DNA from: Desulfuromonadales bacterium | GTDB lineage: Bacteria; Desulfobacterota; Desulfuromonadia; Desulfuromonadales; BM103 | Assembly: GCA_030145195.1 (NCBI GenBank) | Contig: JAQYVY010000005.1 | Span: 34,881 to 98,880 of the forward strand | Length of the DNA stretch: 64,000 nt | Direction: 5' to 3' | In this document: piece after piece, positions 35,047-44,547 of the stretch | How positions within the stretch are numbered: the first letter of the stretch is position 1 | Layout: each line of letters opens with the position of its first letter | Notes under the pieces: generated by a model | Told to the model about the DNA's origin: nothing | What the model saw: only the letters and a program-made list of their open reading frames with translations | Databases searched by the model: none | Position numbers and translations under genes: made by a program

Positions 35047-36564
35047 CTATTGCACCAGACCTGGAATAGGGCCTTTTTTCCCGAAAGCGCCGCCGCTGCC
35101 CCGGTTGTCAGCGTCGCTGACGTATTCGCACAAAAGTTCACCCACAATATATTTGTCTGGCGCCGTAAGGACATCTTTCATTCGCAGTTCCGCAAAACCA
35201 ACTATTTTATATGTAGAATTCGGAATGCATGGATCACTCATTCCCTCGGTACTATAAACAACGACACCTGTTTCCCAAACATGTTTGTACCGAGGCGCTC
35301 CGGTGCAATTGCCACTCCCGCCTGGGCAAGGGGTGTAATTTATTTGCGGGTTGAAGTCAGGATCGTCAGGATCATCCACAACATCAGCTCGAGTCTCGCC
35401 ATCATTTAAGTCATAGTAGGGTGTTTGTTCAGTAAGTGGTACAGCATCGCCTATGCCATATGCATGTAGACTAACACCTGGGGCAACGGGGTTGCCATCG
35501 GCATCTACTCTCGGATTACCATCCACATCTACATCATAGCCCTTGGTCTCATACGCTTCGAGCAATGCGTCATACAATTGAACGTTAAAGACACCGTTAT
35601 TAAATGTTGCTGAACTAACGCCTGCAGTCATTCCTGGTGAGGGAGTTGTGCCATCAACCAGATCAATAAGACCATTAGGTGTTACAGAGGAATCCGTTTC
35701 AAAATCGGTATATCCACCACATGTATCAGGGTCTGTGGGTGGAGAAAATTTAATATCCGTCTGACACCAAGTGTCAGTCGCACCGCTAAAAACAGTGTCA
35801 GGGATTCCTACGGGCAGTTCAAGTTCACCAGGGCCGGCATTGCCAACTCCAGATAAGGCTGCCGTTGCTAGGGCTGATACATTTCTGTTTTCTATACCAA
35901 AAGTACCGGCAAGAAAGGTTGCGATAGGGATTGTTAAGCTATCCCGGCGGGCCATAACACTGACCGCGTCAGGTGGGTCAGGTGGGTCAAGCTCATCAAG
36001 GTTCTTAACGGCAAACTTACCGGCATTATTCACGCATTCATTATTCAGTGAAGGGTAATAGTCAGAATGATAATTAGTCGTCTTATCTTCGAATTCGTAA
36101 CAATTGTCGTTATCATGCCTGGATCTTCCATTCCATGTGCCAATGAAAATATCTTCCGTTCTGATTGTAACATCGCTGCCTGCAGCGCTGTTCTGGTACG
36201 CTGTTCGCTTAACCTGCTCAATGATAAATTCACAATCATTGGTCGCGCCGTTGATGCCATAGGCTCCTGAGGGGAACGTCAACTGCTCTGAACATTTATA
36301 GTTTTGTTGGTCAGCATAAGACATTGGCGGCACTGGAGGAGTTAAGGTCTCGTCTCCTTGATAAATTTTTCCAAGCACGCGAGTGCCAGCCAGGGCGGCT
36401 GCATCTGCTGAGTTCTGTAGCTCGTTGCGACCAACATATAAATACCCCATGTCAATTGCCAAGGCCGCAAAGCTAATAAAACCAAGCAGCATAAAGGCGA
36501 TAAGTACCAGCGTAGCGCCCTTTTGAGAGGTTTTTGTTTCATTAAATCTAGGGTGTAACTTCAT
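35047..36564 (-). CDS. TadG-like Tad pilus protein with large exported domain
   Basis: 505-residue protein with an N-terminal prepilin-like segment: KGATLVLIAFMLLGFISFAALAIDMGYLYVGRNELQNSADAAALAG, quoted in parts, is the TadG/TadE-like pattern of one membrane helix followed by the export-facing DAAALAG region. The rest is a large cysteine-containing extracytoplasmic domain. Acidic calcium-loop-like repeats occur near residues 340-355 (DVDVDGN, VDADGN). No von Willebrand A domain is evident. AGGTG precedes the ATG. It is the last gene of the tad locus, 15 bases after tadE. Confidence 0.82.
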   Translation of the reverse strand: MKLHPRFNETKTSQKGATLVLIAFMLLGFISFAALAIDMGYLYVGRNELQNSADAAALAGTRVLGKIYQGDETLTPPVPPMSYADQQNYKCSEQLTFPSGAYGINGATNDCEFIIEQVKRTAYQNSAAGSDVTIRTEDIFIGTWNGRSRHDNDNCYEFEDKTTNYHSDYYPSLNNECVNNAGKFAVKNLDELDPPDPPDAVSVMARRDSLTIPIATFLAGTFGIENRNVSALATAALSGVGNAGPGELELPVGIPDTVFSGATDTWCQTDIKFSPPTDPDTCGGYTDFETDSSVTPNGLIDLVDGTTPSPGMTAGVSSATFNNGVFNVQLYDALLEAYETKGYDVDVDGNPRVDADGNPVAPGVSLHAYGIGDAVPLTEQTPYYDLNDGETRADVVDDPDDPDFNPQINYTPCPGGSGNCTGAPRYKHVWETGVVVYSTEGMSDPCIPNSTYKIVGFAELRMKDVLTAPDKYIVGELLCEYVSDADNRGSGGAFGKKGPIPGLVQ

Positions 36565-36578
36565 GGATGCACCTAAAC

Positions 36579-37097
36579 TTATTCGTAAATCATGGTTGTT
36601 TCAGCATTCAAGTTTTTCCAGTCATCCAGAGCAGGGATAAGCCCCGACAAAAACAGAAAATCATATCTATAGGTAACATCAACAATCAGACAATCACCAA
36701 ATTTAGCGACATCGGTGCCTGCTATTGGAGTCGAACAATCTGGTCTCATTGGATTAATGTCCACAGTGGGAGCATCTCCTGCGCCGAATGAAATCAGCCT
36801 GTCATCGCAGTAGTTTGAAACTGCTTGAGTGATTTCAATATCCGTTGTCCTGGTGAATATTGTAGGATCCGCAACGGTGGCACTAGGAATCAGAATGCCC
36901 TGACGTGCGCCCTCACGGCTCGCATTGGTAATGACTGCCTTGTTGTAAAGTAATAAACTAAGCTCAACAATACCAAACACCAAAACGAGTAACAGTGGGA
37001 GCACTATTGCAAACTCTACCGCAGAAGCTCCTTTTTCGCCTCTTTTGGGGGGTGTCTTTTTTGATTGGTCTTTAGGTTGCAATGGTTTGGCTCTCAT
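36579..37097 (-). CDS. tadE: TadE-like pseudopilin
   Basis: Minor pilin-like protein of about 172 residues. The prepilin-type segment is KGASAVEFAIVLPLLLVLVFGIVEL, given in part: cleavage after G, glutamate at +5, then a hydrophobic helix, as in Flp and TadE substrates of TadV. It continues NKAVITNASREGARQG, the TadE hallmark. ATG 37097 is chosen over an in-frame TTG six codons upstream; neither has a clear ribosome-binding site. Expected to act in Flp pilus assembly in the periplasm. Confidence 0.9.
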   Translation of the reverse strand: MRAKPLQPKDQSKKTPPKRGEKGASAVEFAIVLPLLLVLVFGIVELSLLLYNKAVITNASREGARQGILIPSATVADPTIFTRTTDIEITQAVSNYCDDRLISFGAGDAPTVDINPMRPDCSTPIAGTDVAKFGDCLIVDVTYRYDFLFLSGLIPALDDWKNLNAETTMIYE

Positions 37098-37249
37098 AAG
37101 AAAAAAAAGAAGCAAGCTTGTTTACACAAATTTATTATACCTTAAGTGAAGTCAAACTCAAACTATCCTGATGATATCTTGATTCCATATAATTCTGGGA
37201 TGTCTTAACTGTAGCCTGCTGCGTTATCACTTCCGGCTGATAGAAAAAA

Positions 37250-38989
37250 TCAGGGTAATCGCTCTTTTCGTCTTAATTCTGCGTTGAGGGCAGATACCCT
37301 GTTGTCGCTCTCCGTTGGTCTGTGCTTGTTTTGAATCAGTTTTTTGAGATAGGCTCGTGTGGTTTCATAATCGTTATTATTCAGAGCCAATTCTGCGATG
37401 ACCAGAAGATGTTCAGTTTGCCTGTCTGCATTATATAATAACCGGTGGGTATCCATGAGCTCGTTGCGAATTTTCGGGTACTTATCCGCCGGTTGCTCTG
37501 CTTGAAGGCGCTGCTGGTTGATTTCAAGCATGATCTGCAGAATCATGGAGTCAGCTTTTAACTCCTTGTTGAAAAATCTCTCCAAAACGGCCCGTGCCGC
37601 TTCCGGTTCATTAATGTACATCTCCATACTGGCAAGGCTTTCGTAAGTAAAAAGATGCTCCGGGTGTTGTTTCAGAGCTTGTTTGAATTCACTCCTTGAC
37701 TGATCGTAAAACTCCTGATTGGCGAGCATTATGGCATACTGACTCCATACCGTTGGGTTGCCTGGATTCTGTTGGTGGGTAAGGCGGGTCAGTTCAAGTG
37801 GTTTGGCCCAAAGCCAATTTCGACTGATCGTCGTAGGCAGAAAAAAACAGATGAGGATGATTAAGAGTACTTTTTGATATTTTTGAGTTTTATCTTTGTT
37901 TGCTGTCCAGGGTAGCGCGAGGGCAATGGATAGAACTGCTGCAGGTAGATACAGATATCGCTCAGCATAAGGTGTCCAGGCAATATGTAGTAGCGCGTTT
38001 AACAGCGCCGGAAAAATTGTCAGTGCTATGAGCAGCGCCATCCCCATCAGGTGATTTCGTGTGATCATCAGGCCCAGAAATAAAATGATTGCAACAATGC
38101 CGAGCCACAAATAATTGGCGTGTACCTGATCGATTGCCAGGCTGAGTGGTTGCGGAATGATCAGTTTTTTACAGTAAAAACCAAAGTCGGTGATGAGTTG
38201 CTGCGCCACGCTGAAAGGTTGTTGGTAAGTCTTGGTGTTCGTTACTGTGGCAATCCCCTTGTCGACGTGCTGGAATGAGGCCGTTCGCATAATCAAATAG
38301 CTTGTGCCCCCAAGGAGCATTGGCGCAATGGCTGTTAAACGCCATGACAGACCGGAACCAGGAGTGAGAAAGGGCCGTTTCACCCTGTAGAGTAAAAGAA
38401 ACAGGGCCATTGCCGGGAAAGTAAAAAAGGCGACTTCTTTGCAGAGGCTACCCAAAAACAACAAAAGGGCCGCGATCCATAGTCGGGATCTTTTCAAATC
38501 CTGTGTCGATAGCAACACCAGATAGGTTGCGCTCAACGTGAAACAGGCTGCCAGAGGATCGGTCCGCCCCGATATCCAGTTGATTGATTCTGTGTTAACG
38601 GGATGGACTAAAAACAATATGGCTGCAACCAGGGGCATTGTGCGGATGACGTCTTTTTTGAGCGGGTAGAAAAGGCTCACATTCAGATAGACCAGGCAGG
38701 CATTAACGATGTGAAGCAGGATGTTAAAGAGGTGCATGAAGCCAGGATTTTCACCCCAGAAGCTTATGTCGATCAGGTAGCTGAGCATTAACACGGGACG
38801 ATAATATGTATGCCCGCCCCCTCGGATAAATAACTCCTGAAAAGATCTGTCACTGAGACTCCTGGCCTGAGCAAGAACATTGCCATCATCAATAACAAAT
38901 AATCCAGCCTGCGTAACCGGGAAGTAGAGGGCTAGTCCGAGGATTAATAGAATTGGGACAACGAATCGCTCACGCATTTTGTTTGCCAT
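37250..38989 (-). CDS. GT-C/TMTC-like membrane protein with C-terminal TPRs inside the tad locus
   Basis: 579-residue polytopic membrane protein. The N-terminal 400 residues have about 10 hydrophobic helices and the hallmarks of the TMTC/PMT-like GT-C glycosyltransferase fold: an early acidic pair (VIDDGNVL), YYRPVLMLSY, FNILLHIVNACLVY and LVHPVNTESINWISGRTDPLAA. The last 170 residues are TPR-like helices. Eukaryotic TMTCs O-mannosylate proteins; bacterial relatives are uncharacterised. It lies between tadD and tadE, so it may glycosylate pilus components, an inference from position only. The 134-base gap after it holds no gene. Confidence 0.8.
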   Translation of the reverse strand: MANKMRERFVVPILLILGLALYFPVTQAGLFVIDDGNVLAQARSLSDRSFQELFIRGGGHTYYRPVLMLSYLIDISFWGENPGFMHLFNILLHIVNACLVYLNVSLFYPLKKDVIRTMPLVAAILFLVHPVNTESINWISGRTDPLAACFTLSATYLVLLSTQDLKRSRLWIAALLLFLGSLCKEVAFFTFPAMALFLLLYRVKRPFLTPGSGLSWRLTAIAPMLLGGTSYLIMRTASFQHVDKGIATVTNTKTYQQPFSVAQQLITDFGFYCKKLIIPQPLSLAIDQVHANYLWLGIVAIILFLGLMITRNHLMGMALLIALTIFPALLNALLHIAWTPYAERYLYLPAAVLSIALALPWTANKDKTQKYQKVLLIILICFFLPTTISRNWLWAKPLELTRLTHQQNPGNPTVWSQYAIMLANQEFYDQSRSEFKQALKQHPEHLFTYESLASMEMYINEPEAARAVLERFFNKELKADSMILQIMLEINQQRLQAEQPADKYPKIRNELMDTHRLLYNADRQTEHLLVIAELALNNNDYETTRAYLKKLIQNKHRPTESDNRVSALNAELRRKERLP

Positions 38990-39003
38990 TTTCTCGTGAA
39001 GAT

Positions 39004-39966
39004 CTAGGGCCGAGAAGCGTGTGCTGCATGACGCATTTCCTTGAGATTTTCGAGGTTCTGCTGCGCTCGCACGTAATGCCTTGGATTGAGTTGTAAGGCC
39101 TTGTTGAGGGCTTGTTCCGCCTCATCAAAACGTTGCTGGGTCATGTACAGATAGCCGATATTGTTGTAGGCCGCCGCTTCACCTACGGTTCCCTTGAACA
39201 GGTTTATGGCGTTTCTTTTGTCACCATTTAATAGATATGCCGATGCAAGATTGTTTTTGATCCGGGTGTTGGTCCTGTCGAGCTCAAGCGCCTGTGAAAA
39301 GGAGAGAATTGACTCTGGATATTTTGCGCGAACCATATAGTTCAGTCCCAGGTTGTTGTGATTTTCAGCCTGGTCAGGAGCTTTTTGGATAATCTCAAGA
39401 TAGATCGGAGCGGCGAGGTTCTCTTTGCCCATGAGATCGTAAATCATGGCCAGTTCCTTGAGTACGTTTATGTCTTCAGGGCCTATCATCATTGCGGCGT
39501 TGGTCTTTTGGATGGCCGCGTTCAGTTTCCCCGCAGAACGGAATGATCGGGCTTCACCAATTAAGGCCGGTACGGAATCAGGCTTCAGCTCACGTGCTTT
39601 TGAAAAAGTAGAGAGTGCGCTGTTATAGTTGCCTTTCAGCAGTTCCGTTTGGGCCAGTCCAATATAGGCATTCACCATTTTCGGATCTTTGTTGATGGCC
39701 CTGACAAAATGTAACTCTGCAATTTTCAGGTTCTTGTTCGCCAGATAAATGAAGCCTGCTGTGACCAGCTCTGGAGCTGATTTGTTTTGTAGTGGTTGAA
39801 TGTCCTCTTCGGCTGACATTGCGTTTAACGCTGCCGATTCATCAGCGAAATAATTTACTTTCCGAACTGATTCGCTACAGCCGCTAAGGGCCGTGGCCAA
39901 AATCAGGCATATCAAGACCAGGGCAAACTTCTTTGAGGGGCGGGGCCAATTAAAAGCGCATTGCAT
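39004..39966 (-). CDS. tadD: TadD-like TPR lipoprotein
   Basis: 320-residue lipoprotein. The signal peptide (FALVLICLILATALSGC) ends in the lipobox LSGC. The rest is about six tetratricopeptide repeats, e.g. AYIGLAQTELLKGNYNSALSTF, AENHNNLGLNYMVRAKYPES and AAYNNIGYLYMTQQRFDEAE, given in parts. TadD is the pilotin-like TPR lipoprotein of Tad systems, supporting secretin assembly. ATG 39966 is chosen because GGAG precedes it and it places the signal peptide at the N-terminus. Confidence 0.88.
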   Translation of the reverse strand: MQCAFNWPRPSKKFALVLICLILATALSGCSESVRKVNYFADESAALNAMSAEEDIQPLQNKSAPELVTAGFIYLANKNLKIAELHFVRAINKDPKMVNAYIGLAQTELLKGNYNSALSTFSKARELKPDSVPALIGEARSFRSAGKLNAAIQKTNAAMMIGPEDINVLKELAMIYDLMGKENLAAPIYLEIIQKAPDQAENHNNLGLNYMVRAKYPESILSFSQALELDRTNTRIKNNLASAYLLNGDKRNAINLFKGTVGEAAAYNNIGYLYMTQQRFDEAEQALNKALQLNPRHYVRAQQNLENLKEMRHAAHASRP

Positions 39967-40000
39967 GTCAAATCTCCAGAAGCTTGTAGGTGGGGCGTTG

Positions 40001-40996
40001 TTAACCGCCACCGCCGAGCACAGGTAAAAGGACTTTGATGATCTTGAGCGCCCCAGGACCGATCAGCACAACGAAAATAGCCGGGAAAATGAAGAGCACC
40101 AGCGGAAAAACCATTTTAACTGCGGATTTCGCCGCCATCGCCTCGGCCATCTGACGTCGCTTAATCCGCATGGCATCGGCGTGTACGCGAAGCGCTTTTG
40201 CCAGGCTGGTGCCGAATCGGCTGGTTTGGGACAACACCGCCGTGAGGCTGTTAACCTCAGAGACCCCTGTGCGCGTACTCATGTTTTTAAAAGCGTCGTC
40301 ACGAGAGACGCCCGCTCTAACTTCCAGGGTCGTCAAAATCATCTCGTCACTCAATTCTTTACAGAGCGGGCGAATCTCGTCGCCGACACGTTTTAAGGTC
40401 ATGTCAATTCCCAGCCCTGATTCAACGCAAACAACCATGAGATCCAAGGCGTCGGGCAAGCCTTTGACAATTTTCTCCTGGCGGGTTTTGGTCATCAAAT
40501 AGACCCAGATGCTGGGCATGAAAAAGCCCAGAACCAGCAGGAAAAGAACGGACATAATGGTTTCCGTCGCGAACTTGTAGAACATTTGGGTAAAAATGTA
40601 AAAGCCGACAAAGAGGAGTGGGGTCAAGATTTTTGCTGCCAGGTAGTTGTAGATGGCTTGATCTGATCGGTACCCGGCTTTGACCAACTTCAGTCGCATC
40701 TTTTGTCTAACGCTTCGATCGCTGATCGCAGAAAGTTTATGTATGGGCTTGGATATTCTCGCGGCCAGGCTGCCTTGGTCCTGGTTTAGGAGCCTTTGGC
40801 TCCCATTGGTCGCTTTGGATGGGGCCTCTTTATCAACCAGTTTGCCAAGACGCTCTCTGGTGTTGCCCTGACGTCCTTTAACAATGAAGACTATGGCAAG
40901 GGTCAGGGTGACGATCGCCAGGAACGTAAGAGCCAAGATGCCGTAATAGGCCGCGTTCTCAAGAAGAAAATAGTAGATATTTTTAATAGTTTGCAT
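40001..40996 (-). CDS. tadC: Tad inner-membrane platform protein TadC
   Basis: GspF-like platform protein of the Tad secretion machine, 331 residues. It has an N-terminal membrane helix, a cytoplasmic GspF domain (LPDALDLMVVCVESGLGIDMTL, then SDEMILTTLEVRAGVSRDDAF, quoted in parts) and C-terminal helices ending FPAIFVVLIGPGALKII. ATG 40996 follows TAAGG and lies 8 bases after the tadB stop; the longer frame starting at 41104 would run inside tadB. It pairs with TadB around the TadA ATPase. Confidence 0.93.
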   Translation of the reverse strand: MQTIKNIYYFLLENAAYYGILALTFLAIVTLTLAIVFIVKGRQGNTRERLGKLVDKEAPSKATNGSQRLLNQDQGSLAARISKPIHKLSAISDRSVRQKMRLKLVKAGYRSDQAIYNYLAAKILTPLLFVGFYIFTQMFYKFATETIMSVLFLLVLGFFMPSIWVYLMTKTRQEKIVKGLPDALDLMVVCVESGLGIDMTLKRVGDEIRPLCKELSDEMILTTLEVRAGVSRDDAFKNMSTRTGVSEVNSLTAVLSQTSRFGTSLAKALRVHADAMRIKRRQMAEAMAAKSAVKMVFPLVLFIFPAIFVVLIGPGALKIIKVLLPVLGGGG

Positions 40997-41004
40997 GGGA
41001 TGCC

Positions 41005-41976
41005 TTAGATATCGATGTCTATAATACGCTTGATGACATATGTACCGATGATCTGCAAGATGATCGCACCAAAGATCATATAATGGCCAACTTTTTCGGT
41101 CCACAGCAACGACAGGTACGTGTAATTCGTCAGGTACATGTAGATGAACATTAAAATTGGTAATCCGATCAGGACCACCGCAGACAAGCGGCCTTCTGCA
41201 GTTAAGGCCGCAACATGATCTTTAAACTGGATCCGCTGTCTGATAAGACGGCTGATGTTGTCGAGAATCTCGCCAATGTTGCCGCCGGTTTCTTTCTGGA
41301 CCAGGATGGCGATGGAAAAAAACCTGAGGTCCGCTATCGGCACCCGTTCACAGAGGTTATCCATTGCTTCATTCAAGGTCAGGCCAAGGTTGATTTCATC
41401 CACGGTTGCACTAAACTCGGCACTGATCGGATCATCAATCTGCTCGGCAATCATGCTGAGCCCCGAAGTCAGGGCGTTGCCTGAACGGACGGCTCGAGCC
41501 AGTAAATCGAGGCCTTCCGGCAGCTGGTTGTTGAATTTCTGGTAATAATGCTTTTCTGCCATCTTTAAATAAAGGTAGGGAGCCAACAGACAGACAATCC
41601 CGACAGCGATCGCCGGTAAGATTTGTGGAAAGTAAAAATATCCAAAAGCAAAGCCGATCACTCCAAAAACCGCACTGAATATGATGAACAGGGTGGCATT
41701 GATCGCGATGTTGCTCTTGAGCAGCAATTTGTCCAGATTGCTGAGTCGTGGAATGTTCAAGATGAAGCGTTCAAAAGCGCCGACATCTTTGAGAATCCCC
41801 TTGCGGTACCTGGCGAGTTTCTCCTGACCATGCTTGCCGCCCGCCGAGATGTACAGCAGACGTTTTTTGACCTTGCGTTTTTCAATGAAGCGGCTTTCAG
41901 ACCAAGCCAGATAAATAACCTGAATGATGGCTACAGTGAAAATGAAGATTGTGATGTAAAGGGCGGTTATAATCAT
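41005..41976 (-). CDS. tadB: Tad inner-membrane platform protein TadB
   Basis: GspF-like membrane protein, 323 residues, with an N-terminal helix (ITALYITIFIFTVAIIQVIY), two central helices, the GspF region (LPEGLDLLARAVRSGNALTSGL and ILVQKETGGNIGEILDNIS, in parts) and two C-terminal helices. The RKRK-type basic stretch after the first helix fits a cytoplasmic orientation. GGAG precedes the ATG. It is followed by tadC after 8 bases. Confidence 0.94.
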   Translation of the reverse strand: MIITALYITIFIFTVAIIQVIYLAWSESRFIEKRKVKKRLLYISAGGKHGQEKLARYRKGILKDVGAFERFILNIPRLSNLDKLLLKSNIAINATLFIIFSAVFGVIGFAFGYFYFPQILPAIAVGIVCLLAPYLYLKMAEKHYYQKFNNQLPEGLDLLARAVRSGNALTSGLSMIAEQIDDPISAEFSATVDEINLGLTLNEAMDNLCERVPIADLRFFSIAILVQKETGGNIGEILDNISRLIRQRIQFKDHVAALTAEGRLSAVVLIGLPILMFIYMYLTNYTYLSLLWTEKVGHYMIFGAIILQIIGTYVIKRIIDIDI

Positions 41977-42003
41977 GGCGATGAACTCTCCGCAGTCAGT
42001 TCG

Positions 42004-43335
42004 CTAGCAGTTAAACAGGGTTTCCGGAACTTCAATGCCAGCCATTTCCAGGCGTTCGGAGAACTTTGGCCTGATTCCGGTGGAACGATGCTGACCAATG
42101 ACTTTGCCATCCGCGTCAATCCCTCGACGTTCGAAGACGAAAATCTCCTGAAGCGTGATGACATCACTTTCCATACCGACCACCTCTGCAACCGAGGTGA
42201 TTTTACGGCTGCCGTCAGTCATGCGCGAAGATTGGATAACGAGATCCAGCGCCGAGGAAACCATGAATTTCATGGCGCTTTCAGGCAGGTTCACTCCTGT
42301 CATCAGGATCATCGATTCGAGGCGAGTCAGTGAATCGCGTGGGCTGTTGGAGTGGATGGTTGTTAACGAGCCATCGTGACCCGTATTCATGGCCTGCAGC
42401 ATATCGAAAGCCTCGGCACCACGCACCTCGCCGACAACGATTCTGTCCGGACGCATACGCAAACTGTTTCGCACCAAATCGCGCTGGGTCACTTGTCCGG
42501 TTTCTTCTATACTTGGCGGCCGCGTCTCCAAGCGAATGACATGCGGTTGCTGCAGTTGCAGTTCGGCTGAATCCTCGATCGTTATGATCCTTTCGTTGAC
42601 CGGTATGTTTGCTGAGAGAATATTCAGCAGGGTGGTTTTGCCTGCGCCGGTCCCTCCCGAAATCATGATATTCAGTTTGGCCTTAACGCAACCGGATAAA
42701 AGTTGGGCAATCTCCGGCGTGAGCGTCTTGAAGTTGACCAGATCCTCCATTTTGAGCGGGACCACGGCAAAGCGGCGGATCGAGAGCATAGCTCCATCAA
42801 TGGCGAGGGGAGGGATGATGACATTGACGCGAGACCCATCAGGCAGGCGGGCATCAACCATCGGCGTTGACTCATCGATGCGACGACCGACACGAGAGAT
42901 GATTCTGTCGATAATGTTGCGCAAGTGAGTTTCATCAATAAAGCGCGACTTGGTTTTTTCGAGCAGGCCAAAGCGTTCAACGTAAATGTCTTTGTAGGTG
43001 TTCACCAGGACATCGCTGACGGTAGGGTCTTTGAAAAAAGGTTCCAGCGGGCCGAGCCCGGTTAATTCGTCAATGACGTCATCAATCAAGAGTCTGCGTT
43101 CTTCCTCGTTTAAGAGGGCTTGTTCATCTCGCAGGTAGTATTCAACAACATTTTCTATCTCAGTCCGAATCTCTCCTGGGTCGAGAGCATCCAGAGCGGC
43201 CAGGTTGGCCTCTTCAACCAAACGGCCATGAATCTTACGTTTAACTTCATGGTAAAAGTCTGAATATTCCGTTTTGGGCTGATAAGTTGCTTCTTCTCTA
43301 TTTTCTCTTTTGCCGAGCATGCTTTTGATGGACAT
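42004..43335 (-). CDS. tadA: Tad secretion ATPase TadA (CpaF)
   Basis: Hexameric ATPase powering Flp pilus assembly, 443 residues. Walker A is GGTGAGKTTLL, the Asp box is ITIEDSAELQL, Walker B is RIVVGEVRGAEAFDML, and the His box region includes HDGSLTTIHSNSPRDSL. The N-terminal all-helical and PAS-like region (LIDDVIDELTGLGPLEPFF) is typical of CpaF. AGGAGAG precedes the ATG. It is preceded by tadZ and followed by tadB. Confidence 0.97.
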   Translation of the reverse strand: MSIKSMLGKRENREEATYQPKTEYSDFYHEVKRKIHGRLVEEANLAALDALDPGEIRTEIENVVEYYLRDEQALLNEEERRLLIDDVIDELTGLGPLEPFFKDPTVSDVLVNTYKDIYVERFGLLEKTKSRFIDETHLRNIIDRIISRVGRRIDESTPMVDARLPDGSRVNVIIPPLAIDGAMLSIRRFAVVPLKMEDLVNFKTLTPEIAQLLSGCVKAKLNIMISGGTGAGKTTLLNILSANIPVNERIITIEDSAELQLQQPHVIRLETRPPSIEETGQVTQRDLVRNSLRMRPDRIVVGEVRGAEAFDMLQAMNTGHDGSLTTIHSNSPRDSLTRLESMILMTGVNLPESAMKFMVSSALDLVIQSSRMTDGSRKITSVAEVVGMESDVITLQEIFVFERRGIDADGKVIGQHRSTGIRPKFSERLEMAGIEVPETLFNC

Positions 43336-43368
43336 ATGCTCTCCTGAAGAATCAAAGTCATTAAGTGG

Positions 43369-44547
43369 CTAAATACTTTTACCGAAAGTCCCCTTTATGC
43401 CTCTAAAGTCCTGATTGTCTAGAAGACCCTGGAACTTCTTGATGAATTCAACAACATTTTTGGAGAAGGGGGCTCCTGGTGACAGTTTTACCAGCGGGAC
43501 TCCCCGGTTGATCGACGAAACGATTTCTCCGAAATCATTGGGGATGAGCCAGTAGGATGGTTTGTCGAAGTTTTTCTCGATTTCAGCCAGTGAGAGGGCA
43601 CCGCCTTTAATGTAACGATTGATGACAATTTCGATTTTATCCAGGCTGATGCCGAATTTCCTGATCATCTTGCATAATCGGACCGTATTCCGAATCGACG
43701 GCATCGACATGTCGGTGACAACAAAAACTTTGTCCGATTGTTTGAAGGACTCGATGCTGCAATTGTTCACATGCATGGAAGCGCAGTCGAGAATGACATG
43801 GTCATAAAGTTTTCGTGAAAGGTTGAGGATGTTGGTTATATGTTCGCTGTGGATCTCATCGCTATCCTCTGGATTGGGCGGCGCTGGCAGGAAGTCGATG
43901 CCAGATGAATGATGTGACATGACCCCATGCAGAAAAGAAACATCGAGTCGGTGTATGTTTGCACTGATATCGGCAATGGTGTTCTGGGGTAAAATATCGA
44001 GCAGCACCGAAGTGTCTCCAGACTGGAATGACATATCGAGCAGGGCGACAGTGGCTTTTTTGTTCATGGCCAGTGCGACCGCCGTATTGACTGCAAGGAC
44101 GGTTGAACCGACACCTCCTTTCGCGCTGATAAAGCTGTAGACGCGGCCCTGGGAAAGGCGTCCGGAATTGGCCAGTTTTGCCCTGACTTCATCAATGGCG
44201 TTGTTGAGAATCTCTTCGCTGAGGGGTTCTACCAGATATTCCGAGGCTCCGGCTTTCATGGCCTTGATGATTTGATGCGGATCTTTGTTGTCGGAGACAA
44301 AGAAGAGCGTCGCCTGGGGAAAATGGGCCTTGATCATTTTGACCCTGGTGAAGACATCGTCGCTTTCAGGGTTGTCGTCAATCAGGATTATGTCAGGTGT
44401 AAGTTTGTCTGAGTCAGACCCTTTCTCAGCAAGACTCCCTGACCATTGTATGACATTGACACCTTTGATCGGCTTGGTTAATGCCCTGAGGGCTTTGGCC
44501 CGCTCAAGACTGGAAATCTGCATGGCAAGAAGAAGTTCTTTTGACAT
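43369..44547 (-). CDS. tadZ: TadZ/CpaE-like localisation ATPase
   Basis: 392-residue protein. Residues 1-130 are a receiver-like domain: IILIDDNPESDDVF contains aspartates at the phosphorylation position, and the end includes GASEYLVEPLSEE instead of the usual KP, so phosphorylation is doubtful. Residues about 135-390 are a ParA/MinD-type ATPase with the deviant Walker A SAKGGVGSTVLAV and VILDCASM. TadZ places the Tad machine at the cell pole. GGGTGG precedes the ATG. The gene is separated from the lipoprotein gene upstream by a 411-base gap. Confidence 0.93.
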   Translation of the reverse strand: MSKELLLAMQISSLERAKALRALTKPIKGVNVIQWSGSLAEKGSDSDKLTPDIILIDDNPESDDVFTRVKMIKAHFPQATLFFVSDNKDPHQIIKAMKAGASEYLVEPLSEEILNNAIDEVRAKLANSGRLSQGRVYSFISAKGGVGSTVLAVNTAVALAMNKKATVALLDMSFQSGDTSVLLDILPQNTIADISANIHRLDVSFLHGVMSHHSSGIDFLPAPPNPEDSDEIHSEHITNILNLSRKLYDHVILDCASMHVNNCSIESFKQSDKVFVVTDMSMPSIRNTVRLCKMIRKFGISLDKIEIVINRYIKGGALSLAEIEKNFDKPSYWLIPNDFGEIVSSINRGVPLVKLSPGAPFSKNVVEFIKKFQGLLDNQDFRGIKGTFGKSI

